In this document: positions 1-8,523 of the stretch, in pieces | Numbering within the stretch: position 1 is the stretch's first letter | How the letters are laid out: every line of letters starts with the position of its first letter | DNA from: an uncultured Lachnospiraceae bacterium | GTDB lineage: Bacteria; Bacillota; Clostridia; Lachnospirales; Lachnospiraceae | Reading direction: 5' to 3' | DNA length: 41,880 nt | Assembly: GCA_944375815.1 (NCBI GenBank) | Contig: CALWBA010000119.1 | Coordinates: 1-41,880 of the forward strand | Notes under the pieces: model-generated | Databases searched by the model: none | What the model was told of the DNA's origin: nothing | The model's input: only the letters and a program-made list of their open reading frames with translations | Position numbers and translations under genes: made by a program

Positions 1-12
1 AACATGTAAACC

Positions 13-116
13 GTATAGGGGATGAAGATCAGGGAGGGAACCTCCAGAAGGATGACTCCTCTATACCACTAATAATGAATAAGCCCACCCCTGTATATCT
101 GGGGTATAGGCTTATT
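13..116 (+). promoter_or_regulatory. Structured RNA leader of unknown class before the oxidase/ETF operon
   Basis: Three nested or successive inverted repeats lie before the first gene. An outer stem pairs 13-22 with 57-66, and a small hairpin inside it pairs GGAGG (33-37) with CCTCC (41-45) around a GAA loop. A second stem-loop pairs AATAAGCC (78-85) with GGCTTATT (109-116) and CCCC (88-91) with GGGG (101-104). The second hairpin ends four bases before the ribosome binding site GAGGAG (121-126) and has no following T run, so it is not a standard terminator. It could be a cis-regulatory leader or the 3' tail of an upstream unit cut by the window edge. I do not recognise a known riboswitch consensus. 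Confidence 0.4.
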
Positions 117-133
117 ATACGAGGAGAATGAGC

Positions 134-1605
134 ATGACAAAGGAACAGATTTTAGAACAATTAGGAACTATGCTGGAAGCAGATCAGATTAACACAAATG
201 CAGATGACTTATATGATGCTTCCGCAGACCGTTACAAAAAATATGCAAAAGCAAAAAAGGTTCTGGATAATCCTATTCCGACAGCAATTGTATATCCGAA
301 AAATACGGAAGAAGTGAAAAACCTGTTGGTATTCTGTAATGAAAACCGAATCAATGTAATTCCAAGAAGCGGTAAGACAGCTACAGAAGGCGGACTGGAG
401 AACTGGAAAGAGCTGGCGATTGTAATTGACGGCAAGAACCTGAAAAAATCATTAACATTGATCCTTACAATATGCAGGCAACTGTACAGTCAGGTGTAGC
501 TCTTCAGGATCTGGAAGATGAATTAAGAAAAATCGGTTATACAACAGGACATTCTCCGCAGTCTAAACCGGTAGCACAGTACGGCGGACTGGTTGCTACA
601 CGAAGCATCGGACAGTTCTCCACACTGTATGGAGGAATTGAAGACATGGTAGTAGGTCTGGAATGCGTATTCCCAACCGGACAGATCTGCCGTATTAAAA
701 ATGTGCCGAGACGTGCAGGAGGTCCGGATATCAGACATATTGCTATCGGTAATGAAGGAACACTGTGCTATATTACAGAAGTTACTATTAAGATTTTCAA
801 ATATTTCCCGGAGAATAATCTGTTCTACGGATATCTGATCAAGGATGTCGCTACCGGTATTAAAGTACTGCGTGAAGTGTTTGTAAACGGATATCGTCCG
901 TCTGTTGCGAGAGTATATTCCGAAGAAGATGCCCGCCAGCATTTTTATCATTTCCATGACGGAAAATGCGTGCTGATTTTCATGGCAGAAGGGGCAAAAC
1001 CAATCGCAGATGCATGCGGACAGGGAATTGAAGAAGCAGTCGAAAAATTCAAAGACGGTATCATCAAGAAAGTAGACAGTGCGTTAATTGAAGACTGGTT
1101 TAACCATCTGAACTGGTCTCAGAAAGACATTGATGATGAGGTTCAGGAAATGATCAATAATGACAGTCACAGCGGATATACTACAGAGATTTCCGCAAAC
1201 TGGGAGACCATTCCCAAGATTTATGACAATGTCATTAACCGCATCCGTAAGGAATTCAAACAGGCAGATGACCTGGTAATACTGGGCGGTCATTCCTCTC
1301 ACAGCTACTTAAACGGTACAAATATGTACTTTGTATATCAGTACAATATTAACTGTGAGCCGGAAGATGAATTCAGAATGTATCATCATCCGTTACAGAC
1401 TATCATTGTTGAAGAGACCTTGAAACTGGGAGGATCTATGTGCCATCACCATGGTATTGGAAAATACCGTAACCAGTGGACCAAAGAGGAACATGGATCT
1501 GCATACTATATGCTGGAGAAGTTAAAAGAAACATTTGATCCGAATGGAGTAATGAGTTTCGGTAATATTTTCTATCAGGAAGAAGGAGCTCATTTCCAGA
1601 AATAA
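134..1605 (+). pseudogene. AGPS/GlcD-like FAD-binding oxidase, frameshifted
   Basis: FAD-linked oxidase of the PCMH (FAD_binding_4) fold, closest in motifs to alkyldihydroxyacetone-phosphate synthase and glycolate/D-lactate oxidase. The N-terminal part has VIPRSGKTATEGG; after the break come TTGHSPQSKPVAQYGGLVA, the AGPS-like GGPDIRHIAIGNEGTLCYIT and a C-terminal CHHHGIGKYR segment typical of this clan. The reading frame breaks at a run of six A (443-448): the first frame stops at 499, and the second continues to 1605. Adding one A restores a protein of about 490 residues, a normal family length. The start at 134 is preferred over 128 because GAGGAG (121-126) lies at proper distance only from 134. 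It heads an operon with etfB, etfA and a BCCT transporter, so it probably oxidises an imported hydroxylated substrate and reduces the ETF. The substrate is unknown. A homopolymer sequencing error is possible. Confidence 0.8.
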
Positions 1606-1637
1606 GCAACATAAAATGAAAATCGCTGGAGGGACGT

Positions 1638-2435
1638 ATGAAAATAGTTTGTTTGTTAAAATTCACGCCGGATGTGGATTCCTTTGAATATGATTACACG
1701 AATCATGTACTGAACCGTGAAAACAGTAAAATGATTATAAATCCGGATGATGCATGTGCCCTGGGCTTTGCGCTGAATTTGAAAAAGAAACATCCTGATA
1801 TTGAGATTGAAGTTGTGACAATGGCGCCCCTCAGCGTGAAAAGTATGATGGAAGACGTTATAAGGAGAAGGGTAAACCGGGGTACGATCCTATCGGATTC
1901 TGCGTTTGGCGGAAGTGACACACTTACAACAAGCCGGATTATTGCGGCGTATCTGAAACAGACAGAATACGATGTGATTCTCACCGGTACCCAGACCCTT
2001 GACGGAGATACCGCTCATGTGCCGTCCCAGCTGGCTGAATTCTTAGGAATCGGCCAGCTGTCGGCCATTACAAAGATTGACGAGGAATCGTTTATAAATG
2101 GAATGCCGGAAGTAGAAGTTGATACTGAGAATTATGTAGATGTCTATAGGATTCCATTTCCAGCTGTTTTAAGCGTTCGTAAGGAAAGCAAATACCGCCT
2201 GCCGTTTGTGCGGTATGCGGATCTTGAGATGGATGTAAGTGACAGACTGCAGATTGTGGATCATAAGATGCTTGGAATAGATCCGTTATCAGCAGGGCTG
2301 AAAGGATCCGCCACGAAGGTGGTAAAGACATATATGCAGACATATGAGCAGAAAGACAAGATAATTGTACATAATGATAAAGACGGCATTGAAACGGTGT
2401 ATAGATTTTTGAAAGACAACGGGTATTTGAAATGA
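1638..2435 (+). CDS. etfB: Electron transfer flavoprotein beta subunit
   Basis: EtfB of 265 residues, the usual family length. It starts MKIVCLLKFTPD, carries the family nucleotide-binding segment LDGDTAHVPSQLAEFLGI near residue 120-138, and has the typical YRIPFPAVLSVRKESKYRLP stretch near 170-190. With EtfA it forms a soluble cytoplasmic flavoprotein that accepts electrons from a dedicated dehydrogenase. GGAGGG sits just before the start codon, and the stop overlaps the etfA start by 4 bases, so the two are translationally coupled. The partner is presumably the FAD oxidase directly upstream. Whether this ETF is of the bifurcating (NAD/ferredoxin) type cannot be settled by eye. Confidence 0.93.
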   Translation: MKIVCLLKFTPDVDSFEYDYTNHVLNRENSKMIINPDDACALGFALNLKKKHPDIEIEVVTMAPLSVKSMMEDVIRRRVNRGTILSDSAFGGSDTLTTSRIIAAYLKQTEYDVILTGTQTLDGDTAHVPSQLAEFLGIGQLSAITKIDEESFINGMPEVEVDTENYVDVYRIPFPAVLSVRKESKYRLPFVRYADLEMDVSDRLQIVDHKMLGIDPLSAGLKGSATKVVKTYMQTYEQKDKIIVHNDKDGIETVYRFLKDNGYLK

Positions 2436-3370
2436 AGAAGTGTTTGATTTTTCTGGAAAAAAACTATGAAAAATTCTGTGTCGATCTTTTAAAAACAATG
2501 GAAGAAATATTTGGCAAGAACTGTACCAGTTATGCGTTATCTTTTGATTCAGATACAGAGGCAGTCAACGGCAGATTTGATAAGATTATTAAGGTTTCGG
2601 ATGAAAATATACCGGTTTATGATGTGTCAGTGCTGACCGGAATTCTGTCTGAGATACACAGGAAATATCAATTTGACTGTATACTGGTTCTCGCAACTTA
2701 TTTTGGAAGAATGCTGGCGCCTGCTTTTGCGGCAAATGTGGGTACCGGACTTGTAGCAGATGTGACGAAGATTGGGCACTATAAAGATAAAATTGAAATG
2801 ATAAGGCCTGCTTTCAGCGGAAAGCTTCTGGCCGGTATCATAAATACCACGGAAGAGACCGTTATGATGAGCGTGCGTCCGGGGGTATTTCTTTATGAAG
2901 AGGACAGAAATAAAGATACAGAAATAGAAAATTATATACCTGAAGCTATCCGGCCTTCGAAGATAGAACGCATTTCCAGAAAAGAGAAACCCCGAAGTAA
3001 AGACATCAGAGAAAGCGAAGTGCTTGTGTCCGGCGGAGGAGGCATTCTGGAAGATTTTGATATCATCGATGGGCTTGCAGATCGGTTAGGCGGTATGAAA
3101 GCAGCAAGCCGTCGTGTAGTAGACAGTGGCAAAGCGGATCGCAGTATACAAGTCGGCCAGTCAGGAAAAATAGTTCATCCGAAGCTGTATGTGGCATTGG
3201 GAATCTGCGGTATGCTGCAGCATGTAGCAGGATTAAACAGAGTGAAACATATGATTGCGGTGAACACAAACAAAGAGGCACCTATTTGCAGTCTTGCGGA
3301 TATTGTTGTGGAAGGAGATGCGAGTACATTTGTAAAGAATATAATAGAGCGGATTGACCGCGAAAAGTAA
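2432..3370 (+). CDS. etfA: Electron transfer flavoprotein alpha subunit
   Basis: EtfA of 312 residues. The N-terminal Rossmann-like half is followed by the conserved FAD domain: SGGGG near residue 190, AASRRVVDSGKADRSIQVGQ, then GKIVHPKLYVALGICGMLQH, and INxNKEAPI-like AVNTNKEAPICSLADIVVEGD near the end. These are the standard FAD-binding signatures of the alpha subunit. There is no N-terminal ferredoxin domain. It overlaps etfB by 4 bases and is followed after 19 bases by the transporter gene, which makes a single operon with the oxidase very likely. Confidence 0.95.
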   Translation: MKKCLIFLEKNYEKFCVDLLKTMEEIFGKNCTSYALSFDSDTEAVNGRFDKIIKVSDENIPVYDVSVLTGILSEIHRKYQFDCILVLATYFGRMLAPAFAANVGTGLVADVTKIGHYKDKIEMIRPAFSGKLLAGIINTTEETVMMSVRPGVFLYEEDRNKDTEIENYIPEAIRPSKIERISRKEKPRSKDIRESEVLVSGGGGILEDFDIIDGLADRLGGMKAASRRVVDSGKADRSIQVGQSGKIVHPKLYVALGICGMLQHVAGLNRVKHMIAVNTNKEAPICSLADIVVEGDASTFVKNIIERIDREK

Positions 3371-3389
3371 AAGATTTGAGGTGAAGGAT

Positions 3390-4976
3390 ATGGAAGGTAC
3401 AAAAAAAATCCGCTGGGGTGTATTTTTAATACCTTGGATATTATCTCTTGTAGCAATTGCATTGAATTTTGTGAATGGAGATTTGTTTAATTCAGTGGTA
3501 ATGTCTATTACTAATTTTATTCTTGAAAAATTTTCGTGGCTGTTTACCGTTATGTCATTTACCTGTGTGGTTCTTACGGTAATGGCTTATTTTACGCCTT
3601 TCGGGAATGTAAGAATCGGTGGAAGAAAAGCCAGACCTATATTAAAACAGTCAAATTATGTGTGGATTGTACTGTGCACGATTATGGCTGCGGGAATTTT
3701 ACTGTGGGCTTGTGCAGAGCCAATGTATCATTATTATGCTCCGCCTGCTCATGTGGAAGCAGAAACTCCAGATGCGATTACCTTTCTGATGGAGAATATT
3801 TTCCTGGAGTGGACATTTACACCGATGTGTATTTATGGAATGCCGGCAGCACTGTTTGCATTTTTGTTTTATAATGCAAAAAAAGAATATTCCATAGGAA
3901 GCATGCTGTATCCGGCAATTAAATATGAAAAGGCAAAGAAATTATCCCCTGCTGTAGATATGCTTTGTCTGTTGGGTCTTGTCTGCGGTATGGCAGCCAG
4001 CATGGGATCGGCAGTATTTCTGGTAGCAGACGGACTTGCGAGTCTTACGAATGGAAAGGTTACCTCCAACGGGATATCCTGGTGTATCATTGGAGTGGTC
4101 ATAGTTGCAGCGTTTGTGCTATCGGCAGTATCGGGAGTAACAAAAGGAATCAGGATTTTGTCTACATTAAATTCCAGAATCTATATGGGTCTGGGATTAT
4201 TTGTGTTTATTTTCGGACCTACGGTCTATATCCTGAGCATGACCTTTGAAACTTTTGGTGCATACATATCGGATTTTGTTAAGATATCACTTCATATGTC
4301 CGCAGCAGACGGCGATGGCTGGGCATACTGGTGGCCCGTATTTTACTGGTGCAACTGGATGGCGTGGATGGCTGTCACCTCTACATTTCTGGGACGTATA
4401 TCCAAGGGATATACAATCAAAGAGATTATTCGTGTACGTGTAGTATTTCCGTCACTGTTTTCCGTAGCGTGGCTCGGATTATTTTCTTCTTCCAGCTTAT
4501 ATTATGAGCTGAACGGAGCAGGAATTAACCAGGCTATGAATGACATCGGAACGGCAGCAGCGACATATGAGACATTGAAACAAATGCCGTTATCTGTAAT
4601 CACAATTGCAGTATTTCTCCTGATTGTATTGGTTTCATTTGTTACGGCATCAGACTCCAATACAAATGCCATGTCCGGCTTATGCATGGGCGGACTGACA
4701 GTCGACGACCAGGAGTCTCCAACCTGGCTGAAGGTAGTATGGGGAGTGACAATTGGGGCAATGTGTATCATATTCATGCTGGCATTCAAGTCTACAGACA
4801 GTTTAAAATATCTGTCTAACCTTTGAGGATTCCCTATTCTTTTCCTGCTTATAGGAATATCGATTTCTTTTGTTAAAGTTATGATAAATCCGAAAAAATA
4901 TGATGTTCATCAGGAAGATTATGATGAGAACGGAAGACCTATTCCGTCGAAACGGCTGGAAGCAGAGGAATCATGA
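3390..4976 (+). pseudogene. BCCT-family (betaine/carnitine/choline) transporter with in-frame TGA
   Basis: Secondary transporter of the BCCT family for trimethylammonium-type solutes. The core signature is clear: WAYWWPVFYWCNWMAWMAV followed by FLGRISKGYTIKEIIR, and GLVCGMAASMGSAVF earlier. The start at 3390 has GAGGTG six bases upstream; the longer TTG start at 3354 lies inside etfA and lacks a site. A TGA at 4824-4826 interrupts the frame after SLKYLSNL, but the same frame continues as GFPILFLLIGISISFVKVMI and a hydrophilic tail to TGA at 4974-4976. The continuation is plainly TM12 and the C-terminus, giving 528 residues in all against 478 when truncated. The most economical reading is a nonsense mutation (for example GGA to TGA); sequencing error is also possible. 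Loss of TM12 would probably inactivate the transporter. Confidence 0.85.
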
Positions 4977-5021
4977 TCAATACCGTGAAAAGAAAATCAG
5001 GAGAGGGGTGCACGAAAGAGT

Positions 5022-5516
5022 TTGAAGTTTGAATACAGATTAAAATATGAAGAATGCTATGAGACATTCTATTTCCTGGGGATAAAATGGGAAGAGAGAA
5101 AAAGGAACATTCTGGCGGCTCTTCTGATCGTAATCGGTGTTGTAATGCTGTTCGGCTTTTACAGAGACAGCCGGAAAATCCACTATTTCTTTATAGCAAT
5201 TCTGGATATTCTGCTTTTATATTATCTGATTTATGTTCCGGCATTAAAAGCAAAAAAAGGAGCAAAAAAAGTAAGCAGACAGGGAGGCACATATAAAATA
5301 GAGCTGACCGCGGATGGAAAAGTGCGGACAGGAAATGAGTGTGTGAATCTCAAAGGAGATCCGGATGCCCGGGTGATTGAAACAAATACCATATTTGCTA
5401 TACGGCCTGACAGGATTCATACATTTTGCCTTCCGAAAAGAATTATGACAGAAAAAGAAATGGAAGAGGTGCGGAAAATCCTAAAGGGAATCCGATTTTT
5501 AAAACAAAATCGCTGA
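5022..5516 (+). CDS. YcxB-like small membrane protein
   Basis: Protein of 164 residues with two hydrophobic segments (about 29-45, NILAALLIVIGVVMLFG, and 55-73, HYFFIAILDILLLYYLIYV), then a cytoplasmic beta-rich region ending with TFCLPKRIMTEKEMEEVRKIL. This layout and the FCLPKR motif match the YcxB-like family, whose function is not known. It uses a TTG start with the purine-rich stretch GGAGAGGGG about 13 bases upstream; no ATG or GTG is available in frame. It lies 45 bases after the transporter and may be the last gene of that operon, since a terminator follows. Confidence 0.65.
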   Translation: MKFEYRLKYEECYETFYFLGIKWEERKRNILAALLIVIGVVMLFGFYRDSRKIHYFFIAILDILLLYYLIYVPALKAKKGAKKVSRQGGTYKIELTADGKVRTGNECVNLKGDPDARVIETNTIFAIRPDRIHTFCLPKRIMTEKEMEEVRKILKGIRFLKQNR

Positions 5517-5524
5517 TATTGAAT

Positions 5525-5579
5525 AGAACTGCTGCGAAGACAGATAAAAGTATCTGACAGAGCAGCAGTTCTGTTTTTT
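5525..5579 (+). terminator. Rho-independent terminator after the ETF/BCCT operon
   Basis: AGAACTGCTGC (5525-5535) pairs exactly with GCAGCAGTTCT (5562-5572), and the stem is followed by a T run (5574-5579). The 26-base loop is long but the 11-bp stem is perfect. Confidence 0.85.
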
Positions 5580-5622
5580 ATACTAAGCTTTAAGTTTACG
5601 GCCATTTCTGATACCGATACAT

Positions 5623-6396
5623 TTATGTCAGTGAGCGTCCTTCCCATTCTCTGACGCATGCTGCACCGGTCAGGGATGCGATGGTGGGAGCGAGATCCAG
5701 AAGACTGATATTTTCCAGTTTTCTTCCGGGCTCGAATGCATTCCCAAGGAAGAACATGGGGATTGTCATATCCTCCGGGCAGGTGTCTCCGTGTGTGCGG
5801 TCGTGTCCGCCGTGATCGGCAGTGATAATAAGAGAATACTCTGACGGCATAGCTCGGTAAATCTTCTGAGCACAGTCTACGGCGTTGTACAGCTGCTTTA
5901 TATATTCTTCAGACATCCAGCCGTGGTCATGCCCTCCCTTTGAATCGGTTTCAACGAGATAGCAGTAGAGAAAATCCGGTTTTCTGGACTGCATCAGTGC
6001 AAGGAGCTGCTCGGTCAGAAGAAGATCAGAGTTTTCCTCTTCATACGCCTCGATATAGCTGGAGTATTTCATGCAGTCTGAATTCCATACATGACGCATC
6101 GGCTCCCAGTTATAAAATGCTGCACATTTTTTCCCTATGGCGCTTAACTGTTCACAGATACCATTAAGCGGACGAACAAAGGGAGTAAATGTGTTGGTAG
6201 TAACACCATGACGCTGCGGCGTTACTCCATAAAACATGGAGAGGTGGCAGGGCAGCGTGATGGACGGAACCATAGAGCTTGCATTCATGGAATAGCTGCT
6301 TTTTTCTCTGAGTTCCTTCACAAAAGGATGTCCGCATGCAGTCAGACCGTCCGGGCGCATACCGTCGATCGATACGAGAATTACCTTATTGTTCAT
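5623..6396 (-). CDS. Alkaline-phosphatase-superfamily phosphodiesterase/nucleotide pyrophosphatase-like enzyme
   Basis: Protein of 257 residues with the type I phosphodiesterase/NPP fold. The metal site is visible as VSIDGMRPDG at the N-terminus, MVPSITLPCHLSMFYG with the candidate threonine nucleophile near residue 46, ETDSKGGHDHG in the middle and ITADHGGHDRTHGD towards the end. There is no signal peptide, so it acts in the cytoplasm. It is shorter than eukaryotic NPPs but normal for bacterial members. It is divergent from the sulfatase gene and may share its regulation. The likely reaction is cleavage of a phosphodiester or phosphonate-type substrate; the natural substrate cannot be named. 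AAGGAG lies before the ATG. Confidence 0.8.
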   Translation of the reverse strand: MNNKVILVSIDGMRPDGLTACGHPFVKELREKSSYSMNASSMVPSITLPCHLSMFYGVTPQRHGVTTNTFTPFVRPLNGICEQLSAIGKKCAAFYNWEPMRHVWNSDCMKYSSYIEAYEEENSDLLLTEQLLALMQSRKPDFLYCYLVETDSKGGHDHGWMSEEYIKQLYNAVDCAQKIYRAMPSEYSLIITADHGGHDRTHGDTCPEDMTIPMFFLGNAFEPGRKLENISLLDLAPTIASLTGAACVREWEGRSLT

Positions 6397-6435
6397 GTGT
6401 GATATCTCCTTTTATAAAAAGAATGATGTAACCCC

Positions 6436-6464
6436 ATAATACCTATTTTTTAAATGTAAGTAAA
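6436..6464 (-). promoter_or_regulatory. Candidate sigma-A promoter of the phosphodiesterase gene
   Basis: Read on the minus strand, TTTACT (6464-6459) and TATTAT (6441-6436) are separated by 17 bases. It lies 40 bases upstream of the phosphodiesterase start. The -35 match is only fair. Confidence 0.4.
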
Positions 6465-6510
6465 GTGATAAAATAGAAAATATCAAATGAGATGATGGAG
6501 GAAATCGAAA

Positions 6511-7962
6511 ATGAGGGTACTATTTATCGATATCGACACGCTGCGCCCTGACCATATGGGCTGTTATGGTTATTACAGAAATACCACGCCTCATATGGAT
6601 AAAATCAGTGAGGAGGGTATTCGCTTTGATAACTATTACTGCGCCGATGCGCCATGCCTTCCGTCGAGAGCATCGCTGGTAAGCGGAATGTTCGGAATTC
6701 GAAATGGAGCTGTGGGACATGGCGGAACTGCGGGTGACCGCAGGCTTACCGGAAGAACAAGAGATTTTACGGACATTGCAGACGATAACAACTTCCATAA
6801 TATTTTCCGGCACGCCGGACTTTATACAGCATCTGTGAGTACTTTCCCGGAACGTCATTCTTCCTGGTGGTTCAATGCAGGATTCAATGAATGTTATAAT
6901 GTAGGAGGCAGAGGCAGTGAGTCCGGGGAAGAAGTTCTCCCGGTAGCTCTTGACTGGCTGCGGCGAAACCGGGAACGCGACGACTGGTTCCTCCACGTGC
7001 ATTTCTGGGATCCGCATACGCCGTACCGTGCTCCGGAGTCATTTGGAAATCCGTTTGAGAATGAACCGTTCCATACCTGGATTGATAAGGAAGTGCTGGA
7101 AATGCATAAAAAAGTATCCAGTCCGCACGGCATCAATGAACTGAATATGTATAATGATGCGACCAGCCCGCAGTATCCGAGACAGCTGGGAAAAGCAGAG
7201 AATGAGGAAGAGCTTCGGAAGATTTTTGATGGGTATGACTGCGGTATCCGCTATACGGACGAGTGTGTCGGGCAGATACTTGATCTTCTGAGAGAGCAGG
7301 GGATTTATGACGATACTGCGGTTATTATTACATCGGACCATGGAGAAAATATGGGAGAGCTTGCGATTTATTCCGAGCATGCCACTGCAGATTACCCAAC
7401 CTGCCACATTCCGTTTCTGCTGAAATGGCCGGGCGGGCAAAAGGGTATGGTGGAGCGATCCTTCCACTACAGCCTGGATCTTCTTCCGACCATGGCAGAT
7501 CTTCTGGGAGTAAAACACTGCAGCAACTGGGATGGGCAAAGCTATGTAAAAGCAGTTACGGACGGTGTACAGACAGGAAGAGACAGTCTTGTAGTCTCTC
7601 AGATGGCACATGTCTGCCAGAGATCTGCCCGTTTCGGTGACTGGCTGTATATCAGAACCTATCATGATGGATTCCATCTGTTTCCAAAGGAAATGTTGTT
7701 TAATGTGAAGGAAGACCCGCATGAACAGCATGACGTAAAGGAGCAGTACCCGCAGATCTGTGCGCAGGGAGCGAAGATCATTCTTGACTGGCATGATGAA
7801 CAGATGATGAAGTCAGACAGCCAGATTGATCCTCTGTGGACCGTAATGCATGAGGATGGACCGTATCATACGCACGGACATCTCGAAGAATATATAGAGC
7901 GTCTGGAACAGACAGGCCGCGAAGATGCTGCAAGACAGCTGAGGGAAAAATATAATAAATAA
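6511..7962 (+). CDS. Type I sulfatase (Cys-type, formylglycine-dependent)
   Basis: Sulfatase of 483 residues. The N-terminus DIDTLRPDHMGCYGY supplies metal-binding aspartates (D7, D9), and CLPSRASLVSG at 49-59 is the C-x-P-S-R signature whose cysteine is converted to formylglycine. Further metal residues sit in TSDHGENMGE near residue 272. No signal peptide is seen, so it should act in the cytoplasm on imported sulfated sugars or similar small molecules. In anaerobes the cysteine is normally matured by the radical-SAM enzyme anSME; no such gene is in this window. The neighbouring divergent phosphodiesterase belongs to the same superfamily. The substrate is not predictable from sequence alone. 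GGAGG lies upstream of the ATG. Confidence 0.9.
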   Translation: MRVLFIDIDTLRPDHMGCYGYYRNTTPHMDKISEEGIRFDNYYCADAPCLPSRASLVSGMFGIRNGAVGHGGTAGDRRLTGRTRDFTDIADDNNFHNIFRHAGLYTASVSTFPERHSSWWFNAGFNECYNVGGRGSESGEEVLPVALDWLRRNRERDDWFLHVHFWDPHTPYRAPESFGNPFENEPFHTWIDKEVLEMHKKVSSPHGINELNMYNDATSPQYPRQLGKAENEEELRKIFDGYDCGIRYTDECVGQILDLLREQGIYDDTAVIITSDHGENMGELAIYSEHATADYPTCHIPFLLKWPGGQKGMVERSFHYSLDLLPTMADLLGVKHCSNWDGQSYVKAVTDGVQTGRDSLVVSQMAHVCQRSARFGDWLYIRTYHDGFHLFPKEMLFNVKEDPHEQHDVKEQYPQICAQGAKIILDWHDEQMMKSDSQIDPLWTVMHEDGPYHTHGHLEEYIERLEQTGREDAARQLREKYNK

Positions 7963-7964
7963 TA

Positions 7965-8010
7965 AAAACAGGACAGGGGCGTATATTTTTTGCGCCTTCT
8001 GTCCTGTTTT
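7965..8010. terminator. Bidirectional terminator between sulfatase and DUF2500 gene
   Basis: AAAACAGGACAG (7965-7976) pairs perfectly with CTGTCCTGTTTT (7999-8010), with GGCG/CGCC extending the stem inside. A/T tracts at both ends allow it to serve the two converging genes. Confidence 0.85.
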
Positions 8011-8026
8011 ATACAGAATTTCACTC

Positions 8027-8374
8027 TCATAAAAAGCGTTCAAATCCCAGGTAGTGCATTCCCTGGAAACGTAGATTTCCATAATCGCCGTTAGCGAGAA
8101 GTGCATATTCTTCATCACTCATAGAAAGTTCAATCTGATCTCCGCTCTCTACCTGGAAGGTTGTGTAATAGGACGATGAAGAGATTTTTCCGCTCTCAGT
8201 ACTGCGGTAGAAGACATCCATCCGTTTAGCTACTACGGTGGCAGTTACGGTAAGACGCCGGGAATGAGTCTTCGTATTCCAATGAAAAACCGACCGGATA
8301 ACAATAAAAAGAAGCATACTGAGAATGAGCAGGAGTACGAAAGTAAGGAGAATAAAAAAGCCGGACGAAAACAT
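8027..8374 (-). CDS. DUF2500-family membrane-anchored protein
   Basis: Protein of about 115 residues from the chosen start (MFSSGFF), which has AGGAAGG at good distance; a longer GTG start at 8413 is possible but would place that site inside the gene. One transmembrane segment (about residues 5-27) precedes a small extracytoplasmic or cytoplasmic domain with LTVTATVVAKRMDVFYRS, YYTTFQVESGDQIELSMS and a C-terminal LRFQGMHYLGFERF. These motifs match DUF2500, whose function is unknown. It is divergent from the GntR regulator. Confidence 0.7.
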   Translation of the reverse strand: MFSSGFFILLTFVLLLILSMLLFIVIRSVFHWNTKTHSRRLTVTATVVAKRMDVFYRSTESGKISSSSYYTTFQVESGDQIELSMSDEEYALLANGDYGNLRFQGMHYLGFERFL

Positions 8375-8449
8375 ATGTTGTACCTTCCTTTTCTTTTGCT
8401 TATATTTTACCACAGAAGAGAAAAAGGAAGTATTACATTTGTATTAAGA

Positions 8450-8478
8450 TTGACGAGTCATTTGCCGTATGTTAGTAT
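8450..8478 (+). promoter_or_regulatory. Promoter of the GntR-family gene
   Basis: TTGACG (8450-8455), a 17-base spacer and TAGTAT (8473-8478) lie 46 bases upstream of the start codon. Autoregulation is plausible for this family, but I see no convincing operator palindrome. Confidence 0.55.
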
Positions 8479-8523
8479 GTAGAAGCTAAAAGTAATATAT
8501 CAGATAAAGAGGAGGTGGAGCAA

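Noticed and set aside
1..66. Known riboswitch before the oxidase (glycine, TPP, guanidine, fluoride, c-di-GMP classes considered)
   Set aside because: The conserved core sequences of these classes are not present; only secondary structure is visible.
4824..4862. Selenocysteine insertion at the transporter TGA
   Set aside because: The hairpin behind the TGA lacks a SECIS-like apical loop, and no BCCT selenoprotein is known to me; a nonsense mutation is simpler. Kept only as an alternative.
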